From: an uncultured Eubacteriales bacterium
GTDB lineage: Bacteria > Bacillota > Clostridia > Oscillospirales > Oscillospiraceae
DNA: 21,664 nucleotides
NCBI GenBank assembly: GCA_900548625.1
Contig: URLO01000041.1
Span: 1-21,664, forward strand
Direction: 5' to 3'
In this document: piece by piece, positions 1-7,095 of the stretch
Layout of the letters: each line of letters opens with the position of its first letter
How positions within the stretch are numbered: the stretch's first letter is position 1
Program-made: the position numbers and the translations under genes
Notes under the pieces: generated by a model
The model's input: the letters and a program-made list of their open reading frames with translations, nothing else
Told to the model about the DNA's origin: nothing
The model's database searches: none

Positions 1-87
1 GTCTGACGTACACGCCGCCAGACAAAACCGATTCACTTTTTATTTCGCCGTGCGCGGCGAAACTCTACGAGGTTTTTTGACAGTCTG

Positions 88-114
88 AAGCGCCCCTTTC
101 GGGGCGCTTTTCTT
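88..114. terminator. GC-rich hairpin terminator downstream of tyrS
   Basis: Nine-base-pair stem (88-96 with 101-109, core GCGCCCC/GGGGCGC) closed by a TTTC tetraloop. The T-rich tail (TTTTCTT) follows the hairpin on the plus strand, so it looks best suited to stop rightward transcription. On the minus strand it lies 12 to 38 bases beyond the tyrS stop codon and may also end that transcript, although the tail on that side is poor in T. Direction is therefore left open. Confidence 0.6.
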
Positions 115-125
115 GTTCGCTGCGA

Positions 126-1349
126 TTATTTCAGAATGGCCTTATGGAAGACCTTCTTACCCTTGCGGATCTTGAGACCGGCCTTGAGCTGCTCGGCCGT
201 GAAGCAGGCGTCGATGGAGTCGATCTTCTCATCATCGACCATCACGCCGCCCTGCTGGACGAGGCGGCGTCCTTCGCCCTTCGACGGGACAAGGCCGCAG
301 GCCAGCATCAGATCGAGAATGGCGATCTTGCCATCTGTGAGCTGAGCCTCGGTCAGCTCAGTCGTCGGCATGTTCTCATCGCTTCCACCCTGTGCGAAAA
401 GTGCCCTGGCGGCAGCTTCCGCCTTCCGGGCTTCCTCCTCACCGTGGACGAGCTTCGTCAGCTCGAAGGCGAGCACTTCCTTTGCGCGGTTGAGCTCGCT
501 GCCCTCCCACTTGTCCATCTCGTCGATCTGCTCCAGCGGCAGGAACGTCAGCATACGGATGCACTTCATGACGTCCTGGTCGCCGACGTTGCGCCAGTAC
601 TGATAGAAATCGAAGGGGCTGGTCTTGTTCGGGTCGAGCCAGACGGCGTTGCCGGCGGTCTTGCCCATCTTGTTGCCCTGCGAGTCGGTCAGGAGCGTGA
701 TGGTCATCGCGTGCGCATCCTTGCCGAGCTTGCGGCGGATCAGCTCCGTACCGCCGAGCATGTTCGACCACTGATCGTCGCCGCCGAACTGCATATTGCA
801 GCCGTAGTTCTGGAACAGGTAGTAGAAGTCGTAGGACTGCATGATCATGTAGTTGAACTCCAGGAAGCTCAGGCCCTTTTCCATGCGCTGCTCGTAGCAC
901 TTGGCGCGGAGCATGTTGTTGACCGAGAAGCAAGCGCCCACATCGCGCAGAAGCTCAATGTAGTTGAGGTTCAGCAGCCAGTCGGCGTTGTTGACCATGA
1001 TGGCCTTGCCCTCGCCGAAGTCGATGAAGCGCTCCATCTGGCGCTTGAAGCACTCGGCGTTGTGGTCGATGTCCTGCTTTGTCAGCATTTTGCGCATGTC
1101 GGTGCGGCCGGAGGGGTCGCCGATCATGGTGGTGCCGCCGCCGATCAGCGCGACCGGCTGGTTGCCCGCCATCTGAAGGCGCTTCATGAGCGTCAGGGCC
1201 ATGAAATGGCCCGCCGTCAGAGAGTCTGCCGTGCAGTCAAAGCCAATATAGAACTTTGCCTTGCCGTTATTGACCATCTCGCGGATCTCCGGCTCGTTCG
1301 TGACCTGTGCAATGAGGCCGCGCGCCTGCAGTTCTTCGTAAATACCCAT
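126..1349 (-). CDS. tyrS: Tyrosine--tRNA ligase (TyrRS, type 1)
   Basis: Class I aminoacyl-tRNA synthetase that activates tyrosine with ATP and charges tRNA-Tyr in the cytoplasm. At 407 aa it has the normal bacterial length. Visible landmarks are the HIGH-type motif as AGHFMA (residues 46-51), tyrosine-pocket residues in YIGFD (34-38) and YMIMQSYDF (167-175), GGDDQW (189-194), the KMSKS-type loop as KMGKT (227-231) and a C-terminal S4-like tRNA-binding domain from about residue 345. The ATG is preceded by AAGGAG. It is the second gene of a unit with the zinc-ribbon gene 36 bases upstream, and both lie downstream of a T-box leader with a tyrosine specifier. That explains its likely regulation by uncharged tRNA-Tyr. 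Confidence 0.97.
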   Translation of the reverse strand: MGIYEELQARGLIAQVTNEPEIREMVNNGKAKFYIGFDCTADSLTAGHFMALTLMKRLQMAGNQPVALIGGGTTMIGDPSGRTDMRKMLTKQDIDHNAECFKRQMERFIDFGEGKAIMVNNADWLLNLNYIELLRDVGACFSVNNMLRAKCYEQRMEKGLSFLEFNYMIMQSYDFYYLFQNYGCNMQFGGDDQWSNMLGGTELIRRKLGKDAHAMTITLLTDSQGNKMGKTAGNAVWLDPNKTSPFDFYQYWRNVGDQDVMKCIRMLTFLPLEQIDEMDKWEGSELNRAKEVLAFELTKLVHGEEEARKAEAAARALFAQGGSDENMPTTELTEAQLTDGKIAILDLMLACGLVPSKGEGRRLVQQGGVMVDDEKIDSIDACFTAEQLKAGLKIRKGKKVFHKAILK

Positions 1350-1385
1350 GTTGTTGTTCTCCTTGTTATGATATTTTTTCCTTTG

Positions 1386-1679
1386 TCAGTCCATCAGCCG
1401 CCTGCCGCAGTGCGGGCAGACCGCGTCGTCGAGGTCGTGCATCGTATAGCAGAACGGGCACTCTGCCTGCGCGATGCGGTCCTGCTCAGAGGGGCCGTTT
1501 TCCTCGTCTGTCAAATAAAACTCGAGTCTCCGGCAGTTTTCACAGCAAAATGCGCTGACGTCCAGCGCGCCCTCGAGCACATTGTTCCAGACACCCAGAA
1601 ACGCACCGGCTCTCCCCTTTTGCAGCGGAAACCTTCCGATGTTCTGCATCTTTCCGCCGCAGCCAAGACATGTCTTCAT
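1386..1679 (-). CDS. Small two-zinc-ribbon protein of unknown function
   Basis: A 97-aa protein with four CxxC pairs: C4/C7, C46/C49 (with an extra C45), C74/C77 and C88/C91. They are arranged as two probable zinc ribbons joined by an acidic linker (DEENG). No membrane segment or signal peptide is seen, so it is expected to be cytoplasmic and may bind nucleic acid or protein; the function is not known to me. The start was set at the ATG at 1679, which has AAGGAG upstream. An upstream in-frame ATG at 1724 lies inside the T-box terminator hairpin and is rejected. It sits between the T-box and tyrS, so it should respond to tyrosine-tRNA charging together with tyrS. Confidence 0.8.
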   Translation of the reverse strand: MKTCLGCGGKMQNIGRFPLQKGRAGAFLGVWNNVLEGALDVSAFCCENCRRLEFYLTDEENGPSEQDRIAQAECPFCYTMHDLDDAVCPHCGRRLMD

Positions 1680-1700
1680 GGCAAATCTCTCCTTTGCAGC

Positions 1701-1735
1701 AAAAAGCCCTCTGTCCGAAATCACGGACAGAGGGC
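1701..1735 (-). terminator. T-box intrinsic terminator
   Basis: Perfect 12-bp stem (1706-1717 with 1724-1735, GCCCTCTGTCCG and its complement), six-base loop, then TTTTT on the minus strand. It lies directly before the Shine-Dalgarno of the zinc-ribbon gene. It is the off-state structure of the T-box leader and competes with the antiterminator formed around 1743-1757. Confidence 0.9.
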
Positions 1736-1980
1736 GTTGTTACGCGGTACCACCTCTGGTTTTGCCGGTTTCTCACGAAAACGGCCTCACGGAGCGCAAG
1801 CACGCTCCTGCGCGATAACGGGCGCACCCGACACACTCCTACTGCGCAACATGCTTTTCGGAGGGCGGCTCCGGGATGTATTCACACGCGCCGCCGGCCT
1901 TCTCGCACCGAACGAAGGCTCTCTTTGCAGCGGGGATGCGGGCTACTTCTTCCCTTCAACACTGTAACGATATAACGCTT
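1701..1980 (-). promoter_or_regulatory. T-box riboswitch leader, tyrosine-specific
   Basis: Leader RNA of about 280 bases. The diagnostic T-box sequence AGGTGGTACCGCG reads on the minus strand at 1755-1743; its UGGU bulge would pair with the ACCA end of a tRNA with discriminator A. Stem I contains an AGTA element (GAAGTAGCCC, about 1949-1940) and a specifier loop with GAA-UAC-A, placing the tyrosine codon UAC at 1880-1878. The leader ends in the terminator at 1701-1735. Known T-box logic is that uncharged tRNA-Tyr stabilises the antiterminator and allows transcription of the downstream genes, here the zinc-ribbon gene and tyrS. The specifier and the downstream tyrS agree. Confidence 0.95.
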
Positions 1981-1986
1981 GCTGTG

Positions 1987-2015
1987 AGTATAGCGGATTT
2001 CTCTGCATTTGTCAA
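1987..2015 (-). promoter_or_regulatory. Promoter of the T-box/tyrS unit
   Basis: Near-consensus SigA-type promoter on the minus strand: -35 TTGACA (2015-2010), 17-base spacer, -10 TATACT (1992-1987). The start of transcription is expected near 1980, at the beginning of the T-box leader. The -35 box begins one base after the stop codon of the upstream SLH-domain gene. Confidence 0.9.
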
Positions 2016-3242
2016 TCAGTATGCGCCGAATAGAAGCGAGAGTTTTCCGTCTTTCACTTCAAAGAGCGCGGCGTGGTAGTCCGCCATGCCCATAAAGTAC
2101 GAGCCTGCGGTATAGATCTTTTCGTTCTCCACGTAAATATTCGTCAGGTTCATCATAGGATCCTGCGCGTCGCGGCTTGCGAGCAAGGCCGTCTTTGCAC
2201 CGCTGCCGGAAAGCGTGAGCAGCTTGACCTGCGAGGCGCACGGGTAATAAACGCCTCCGCCGAAATAGGACGGCGTTTCCTTCCCCGCATCCCAGCTCAG
2301 ATAATAAAGGCGTGTATCGCCGGACCAGCAGAGGTCAAAAACGGGATCCGCCGTGATCTGCTCCAACGCATCGCCGCTGCGCTTATAAAGACCGGCCTCG
2401 CCCCAGACATACATCCCGTCGGAGCCAATCAGAAGCGTCGTGGCAAGCGGGCCTTCGGCATCTGCCGCCGTCTTGCCGCGGCTGAAGATCGTCTCGTGCA
2501 GCTTTCCCGTGTACGGCTCATAGAGCGCAAGGGAACGCGTTTTCTCCGTCTGGCACTGCATCAGCCAGTACTGCCCCACGGTGCAGACATAATCGCAGCC
2601 CTTTTCCCGCAGGGAAAGCTGCGCCTTGAGGCGCGCGATGACCGTGGCGGCCTCCGCCCGTGTCACACCCTTGTCCGGCTGGAAGCTGCCGTCCGGATAG
2701 CCTGTGAGAAGGCCCTGATTGGCGCAGAAGCGGATGTTGTCGCTGGAGCGCTCGTACTTTGCCGTATCCGAGAAGATCGGCTGACGCTCCGGCGATTCAA
2801 GGCGCTGTTCCTTCCAGTTGATGTTGAGCGGCATCGCTGCCGACGTGCTTTCGTTCATGCCGCCCCAGCCGCTGCAAAAACGGCCGAGCAGCGACGCGAT
2901 CTCATGCCGCGGCATGGGCTCCGCACGACTGCCGGTTATGTCCGCAAGCAGCTCGTGCGCCGTGCAGACCGCATAGGCAGGCTGCCACCATGCAGAGGCC
3001 TCCTGCGCCTGATATTCCTCCGGATAGGCGACGCGGGCAAACATCGTCAGAAATTCCGCGCGCGTGACGGTGTTGTTCGGGCGGAACGTTCCATCAGGGT
3101 AACCCTTGATCTCACCTTGCAGATATGCGGCCTGCTTGTTTGCCCAATGCGTGTCGGGCAGATCCGAGTATCCGGCGGCTCCGACAGCCGTGCAGAGAAG
3201 CGCTGCTGCCAGCAGCGCAATGAGCAGTTTCCTCAGTTTCAT
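2016..3242 (-). CDS. SLH-domain surface protein with beta-propeller-like C-terminal half
   Basis: A 408-aa secreted protein. Residues 1-23 form a signal peptide (MKLRKLL, hydrophobic core, AVGAAG). Three S-layer homology units follow: about 24-70 (with GYPDGTFRPNNTVTRAEF), a degenerate one at about 83-130 (AWWQPAYA to PRHEIASLLGRF) and about 155-205 (GYPDGSFQPDKGVTRAEA). SLH units typically bind pyruvylated secondary cell-wall polymers and hold the protein on the cell surface. Residues from about 215 to 408 are rich in short aromatic beta-strand-like repeats (YVWGEAGLYK, RLYYLSWD, IYVENEKIYTAG) that resemble a propeller; this is inference. The ATG lies 4 bases after the recN stop, with GAAGGA as ribosome binding site, so it is co-transcribed with recN. 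No terminator is seen after it. Confidence 0.85.
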   Translation of the reverse strand: MKLRKLLIALLAAALLCTAVGAAGYSDLPDTHWANKQAAYLQGEIKGYPDGTFRPNNTVTRAEFLTMFARVAYPEEYQAQEASAWWQPAYAVCTAHELLADITGSRAEPMPRHEIASLLGRFCSGWGGMNESTSAAMPLNINWKEQRLESPERQPIFSDTAKYERSSDNIRFCANQGLLTGYPDGSFQPDKGVTRAEAATVIARLKAQLSLREKGCDYVCTVGQYWLMQCQTEKTRSLALYEPYTGKLHETIFSRGKTAADAEGPLATTLLIGSDGMYVWGEAGLYKRSGDALEQITADPVFDLCWSGDTRLYYLSWDAGKETPSYFGGGVYYPCASQVKLLTLSGSGAKTALLASRDAQDPMMNLTNIYVENEKIYTAGSYFMGMADYHAALFEVKDGKLSLLFGAY

Positions 3243-3246
3243 GTTT

Positions 3247-4920
3247 TTATCCTTCTTTCGTTTTGTCCGCCAGACGGAGCAGCTCTGCCGCTCCTGCCAG
3301 CGTGGTATCCGTGATCATGCTACCGCCGATGAGGCGCGCCAGCTCCTGACGGCGGCCCTGCGCATCCAGACGCAGGACGCTCGTATAGGTTCTTTCGTTC
3401 TCCACGCGCTTTTCAACGGTGAACTCTGTGTCTGCCATCGCCGCGATCTGCGGCAGGTGCGTCACGCAGAGCACCTGACGTCCCCTTGCGACCGACCAGA
3501 GCTTGTTTGCGACCTTCTGCGCGGCACGACCGCTGACACCTGCGTCCACCTCGTCAAAGATCATCGTCCCGACCGAGTCCTCCGCCGCAAGTACGTTTTT
3601 CATGGCAAGCATGATGCGCGCCAGCTCGCCGCCGGAGGCGACCTTGCTCAGCGGCTTCAGCGCTTCGCCGACGTTGGCGGACATCAAAAAGCGCACACTG
3701 TCGATGCCGGACGGTGAAAGCACGATTTCATCAAACTGGCAGACGAAACGCACCTTCGGCATGTCGAGCTGGGAAAGCTCTGACTGCATCCGTGCCTCGA
3801 GCATCGCAGCTGTCTCCTCGCGCACCGCACGGAGTTTTTTCGCGGTGGAAAGCGCCTCCTGCTCGGCTGCGGCGCGCTGCTTTTCCAGGCGCTCGATGCG
3901 GTCGGATGCAAACTCGATCTCGTCGAGCTGATTTTTCGCGTTTTCCAGGAAAGCCAATATCTCCTCACAGGAGCCGCCGTACTTGCGCTTGAGGCGGTGG
4001 ATGGTGTCAAGGCGCGATTCGAGCTGCTCAAGCTCCTCCTGCGAGTAGCTGAGCCCGTCCAGACGGTCGCGCAGCTCCTCCGCAGCATCCTGCGCCGCAT
4101 ACATGAGATCGGCAACGCGCTGATGCAGCGCGGCTGCGCCCTCGTCCACGCGCTCCACGCGCGCCAGAGCCTGCTCTGCGCCGGACAAGAGCTCTGCCGC
4201 GCCGGTCGTGCTTTCGTCGCCATAGAGCGCGGCGAACGCGCCTTGCAGTGCGTCTGTGATCTTTTCGGCGTTTTGCAGCACGCGGCGGCGCGCTTCCAGC
4301 TCCGTATCTTCCCCGGGTGTGAGCGCCGCGCGCTCGATCTCGTCGATCTGGTATTGCAGCGTCTCGACCAGCCGGAGCTTTTCGCTCTCGTTCATGGAAA
4401 GGCGCTGGATCTCCTTTGTCAGCTCCTGCACGCGGGCATATTTTTCCCCGTATTCCTCCAGCAGCCCGCCGTCATGCGCAAACAGATCAAGATAGGCAAG
4501 GTGGCTCGTCTCGTCGAAAAGCTGCTGCGAATCGTGCTGGCCGTGGATGCTGATGAGCTGGACGCCGAGCCGCTTCAAAATAGAGACCGTGACCGGCCTG
4601 CCGTTCACGCGGCAGACGTTTTTCCCATCGGGATAGATCTCACGCTGGATGAGAAGCTCGTCCGCACCGTATTCGACCTGATTTTCCCCGAACCACGCAA
4701 GCTCGGGAATGCCGGAAAAGACGGCGCTGACAAACGCACGCGGCGCGCCGGTCCGGATGACGTCACGGTACGTCCGCTCGCCGAGAATGGCGGAAATGGC
4801 ATCGATCACGATGGATTTGCCTGCGCCGGTCTCGCCGGTCAGCACATTGAAGCCGCAGTCAAAGCAGATCTCCGCCTGCTCGATCACGGCGATATTCTCA
4901 ATGTGCAGCACATTCAGCAT
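3247..4920 (-). CDS. recN: DNA repair protein RecN
   Basis: SMC-like ATPase that acts at double-strand breaks in recombinational repair. The 557 aa match the family length. The N-terminal head has Walker A GETGAGKS (29-36). Long coiled-coil arms rich in E, A, L and R run from about 150 to 370. The C-terminal head carries the ABC signature SGGE (429-432), the Walker B region DEVDAGVSG (456-464) and THLPQIAA. The start MLNVLHIENIAVIE is the canonical RecN N-terminus, with GGAGGGA upstream. It follows argR at a 41-base gap, the usual argR-recN order of Firmicutes. The next genes usually expected, spoIVB and spo0A, are not here; an SLH-domain gene follows instead. Confidence 0.97.
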   Translation of the reverse strand: MLNVLHIENIAVIEQAEICFDCGFNVLTGETGAGKSIVIDAISAILGERTYRDVIRTGAPRAFVSAVFSGIPELAWFGENQVEYGADELLIQREIYPDGKNVCRVNGRPVTVSILKRLGVQLISIHGQHDSQQLFDETSHLAYLDLFAHDGGLLEEYGEKYARVQELTKEIQRLSMNESEKLRLVETLQYQIDEIERAALTPGEDTELEARRRVLQNAEKITDALQGAFAALYGDESTTGAAELLSGAEQALARVERVDEGAAALHQRVADLMYAAQDAAEELRDRLDGLSYSQEELEQLESRLDTIHRLKRKYGGSCEEILAFLENAKNQLDEIEFASDRIERLEKQRAAAEQEALSTAKKLRAVREETAAMLEARMQSELSQLDMPKVRFVCQFDEIVLSPSGIDSVRFLMSANVGEALKPLSKVASGGELARIMLAMKNVLAAEDSVGTMIFDEVDAGVSGRAAQKVANKLWSVARGRQVLCVTHLPQIAAMADTEFTVEKRVENERTYTSVLRLDAQGRRQELARLIGGSMITDTTLAGAAELLRLADKTKEG

Positions 4921-4961
4921 AATTGATCCCTCCGTAAAAGAACAGTGCGCCGAAGCGGCGC

Positions 4962-5417
4962 TCAGTGTGTGATCTGTTCGCGCAGCTCGGCGCAGAGCGT
5001 CGAAGCCGAAGGCACGTCACGCATGGCGATGAAGGCGGTGTCGTCTCCAGCCAGCGTGCCGACGATTTCGGGAATGTTCATTTTGTCGAGCGCCGAGCAG
5101 GCCGCAGAAGCCAGCCCCGGCATCGTTTTGATGACAAGGATGTTCTGCGCATGGTCAACGCTGGTCAGGCACTGCTTAAAAATGATGTTGAGCTTGGCCG
5201 AGAATGTATGCTCGACCGGCTTGGAGGAAACGCTGTAGCGGTAGGCGCCCGACGAGCCGAGCTCCTTGATGATGCGAAGCTGCTTGATGTCCCGGGAGAT
5301 CGTCGCCTGCGTGGTCTGGAAGCCCGCCTCGCGCAGCTCCCTGAGAAGCTGCTCCTGCGTTTCGATGTCATGATCGAGAATGAGCTGCAAGATCTTCTCC
5401 TGTCGTTTCGACTTCAT
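4962..5417 (-). CDS. argR: Arginine repressor ArgR/AhrC
   Basis: Hexameric transcription factor controlling arginine synthesis and breakdown in response to arginine. The 151 aa comprise an N-terminal winged helix (MKSKRQEKILQLI to SRDIKQLRII, about 1-70) and a C-terminal oligomerisation and arginine-binding domain with the GTLAGDDTAF motif (residues about 121-130). The start was set at ATG 5417, one base after the nadK stop. An upstream extension in the same frame into nadK has no family similarity and is rejected. Position between nadK and recN is typical of Clostridia, where ArgR is encoded in the dxs-recN operon. Confidence 0.96.
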   Translation of the reverse strand: MKSKRQEKILQLILDHDIETQEQLLRELREAGFQTTQATISRDIKQLRIIKELGSSGAYRYSVSSKPVEHTFSAKLNIIFKQCLTSVDHAQNILVIKTMPGLASAACSALDKMNIPEIVGTLAGDDTAFIAMRDVPSASTLCAELREQITH

Positions 5418-5418
5418 A

Positions 5419-6288
5419 TCAATACCTCTGTCTGTCAATGAATTTGTGATTGAGGATGTCAAAGAAACTGGTGTCCTTAAGGCGTACAAGCTGTGTGATC
5501 TGCTCAGAGGAGGTGACGGTGGTGACATCGCCCGGACTCAGCCGGAAGGCACGCCCGCCGTCTGCCGACAAGAAGGCGTTGTGCCTGCCGATCTTGCCGG
5601 TGCGGATGGTTATGACACGCTTCGGCCCGACCACGATGCTCTTTGCCAGCATCGCGTGCGCGCAGATGGGCGTGATCAACATGTTTTTTGCCGACGGCTC
5701 CATGATGGGGCCGCCTGCGGACATGGAATATGCCGTCGAGCCGGTCGCCGTACAGACGATGATGCCGTCGCCCGAGAAGGCCGTCGCGTCCACGCCGTCG
5801 CACGATACGCCGATCTGGATGACGCGGGCGATGGCACCCTTGGTGATGACGACGTCGTTGAGCGCCGTCTCACGATAGAGCGTCTGCGCTGCGTTCGTGA
5901 CCCGGACATCGAGCATACTGCGCGGCTCAAGGGTGTAGTCCCCCTTCGGGATCTTTCTCAAAAGCTCCAGCTCGCCTGATTCCAGCTCCGCGATGAAGCC
6001 CATCGTCCCGATGTTGACGCCGAGGACCGGGATGCGGTGCGCGGTGGCAAATTTGGATGCGTGCAGGATCGTCCCGTCCCCGCCGAAGCAGATGAGCATC
6101 TGCGCATCGCGCAGTTCCTTCCGAAGATCGGAAAAATGCAGATGCTGCGGCAGCTCATAGTTCCGATCGACCTCGAACGGGAGGCACATCCGGACGGTCA
6201 CGCCCTCCTGCTCCAGAATGTTTTTTGCCTGCTCCGCTACCCGGAACTGCTTGTCCCGGTAAGGATTCGGCGTCATAACGATCTTCAT
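5419..6288 (-). CDS. nadK: NAD kinase
   Basis: Phosphorylates NAD to NADP with ATP or polyphosphate in the cytosol. The 289 aa fit the family. The GGDGT motif is at residues 69-73 (ICFGGDGTILHASK), followed by the conserved GTMGFIAE stretch and, in the C-terminal half, AFSGDGIIVCTATGSTAYSM with the NE/D and TGSTAYS motifs. The start MKIVMTPNPYRDK has AAAGGA upstream and lies 3 bases after the tlyA stop. The tlyA-nadK-argR-recN order is a common Firmicute arrangement. Confidence 0.97.
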   Translation of the reverse strand: MKIVMTPNPYRDKQFRVAEQAKNILEQEGVTVRMCLPFEVDRNYELPQHLHFSDLRKELRDAQMLICFGGDGTILHASKFATAHRIPVLGVNIGTMGFIAELESGELELLRKIPKGDYTLEPRSMLDVRVTNAAQTLYRETALNDVVITKGAIARVIQIGVSCDGVDATAFSGDGIIVCTATGSTAYSMSAGGPIMEPSAKNMLITPICAHAMLAKSIVVGPKRVITIRTGKIGRHNAFLSADGGRAFRLSPGDVTTVTSSEQITQLVRLKDTSFFDILNHKFIDRQRY

Positions 6289-6291
6289 GTG

Positions 6292-7095
6292 TTATCCTTT
6301 CAGCGCCGCGTGCGCCTGTTCAACGAGCGTATCCAGCGGCGGATGGTGGTCTTCTCCGGGCTGCATCGAAAGATGCGCCAGAAATTCAATGTTTCCCTCC
6401 GGCCCCTTGACCGGCGAGAAGGTCAGATCGCGGATCGTAAAATGCAGCGAGTCCGCAAGCGCCACAAAGTCCTGCAAGACCTCCTGATGAACGGCCGGGT
6501 CGCGGACGACGCCCTTCTTCCCGACCTTCTCCTTACCCGCTTCAAACTGGGGCTTGATGAGGCACAGCACCTGACCGGTCGGCTTCAGGAGCTTCTGGAT
6601 GGCGGGCAGGACGATCCTGAGCGAAATGAAGGACACGTCGATGACCGAAAGATCGAGCGGCTCACCGAGCTCCTCCGGCGTCACATAGCGGATGTTTGTG
6701 CGCTCCATGACGACCACACGCGGGTCGGAGCGGATCTTCCATGCAAGCTGGCCGTAGCCAACGTCGATGGCAAAGACCTTGGCTGCGCCCTGCTGCAGCA
6801 GGCAGTCTGTAAAGCCGCCGGTCGATGCGCCGGAATCGCTGCAAACAAAGCCGGTCGGATCCACGCCGAAGTCGCGCAGTGCCTTTTCCAGCTTCAGGCC
6901 GCCGCGGCTGACGTAGGGGCACGCATGCCCGCGTACCTCGATCTGTGCCTCCACGGGAAATTCCGCACCGGCCTTGTCGGCCTTCTGTCCCTCAACATAG
7001 ACCTCGCCGCTCATGATGACGGCCTGCGCCTTGCTTCGGGTCTCGCAAAGCCCTCTGGAAACCAGAAGGACGTCCAGACGTTCTTTATTTTTCAC
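6292..7095 (-). CDS. tlyA: TlyA family rRNA (cytidine-2'-O)-methyltransferase
   Basis: 267-aa protein with an N-terminal S4 RNA-binding domain (RLDVLLVSRGLCETRSKAQ, about 6-65) and a C-terminal FtsJ/RrmJ-type methyltransferase domain. The S-adenosylmethionine loop is SDSGASTGGFTD, followed by VFAIDVGYGQLAWK. Characterised members methylate ribose of cytidines in 16S and 23S rRNA; the name 'hemolysin' used for this family is historical. B. subtilis yqxC occupies the same place after dxs. The start codon overlaps the end of dxs by 11 bases, which suggests translational coupling. Confidence 0.93.
   Translation of the reverse strand: MKNKERLDVLLVSRGLCETRSKAQAVIMSGEVYVEGQKADKAGAEFPVEAQIEVRGHACPYVSRGGLKLEKALRDFGVDPTGFVCSDSGASTGGFTDCLLQQGAAKVFAIDVGYGQLAWKIRSDPRVVVMERTNIRYVTPEELGEPLDLSVIDVSFISLRIVLPAIQKLLKPTGQVLCLIKPQFEAGKEKVGKKGVVRDPAVHQEVLQDFVALADSLHFTIRDLTFSPVKGPEGNIEFLAHLSMQPGEDHHPPLDTLVEQAHAALKG

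Noticed and set aside
43..62. TTTCGCCG-TGCG-CGGCGAAA palindrome considered as the tyrS terminator
   Set aside because: No T-tract directly after the stem on either strand; it may be a binding site or part of a neighbouring leader but this cannot be decided.
1540..1836. A 98-codon minus-strand frame across the T-box leader
   Set aside because: It lies over the T-box sequence and terminator and out of frame with the zinc-ribbon gene; the leader RNA explains this region.
144..1967. A 607-codon open frame on the plus strand opposite tyrS
   Set aside because: It runs antisense to tyrS, the zinc-ribbon gene and the T-box; the low-complexity V/A/H/L-rich translation is typical of antisense frames in GC-rich genes, and tyrS motifs on the other strand are clear.
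2073..3314. A 413-codon open frame on the plus strand
   Set aside because: Antisense shadow of the SLH-domain gene, whose signal peptide and SLH motifs are unmistakable.
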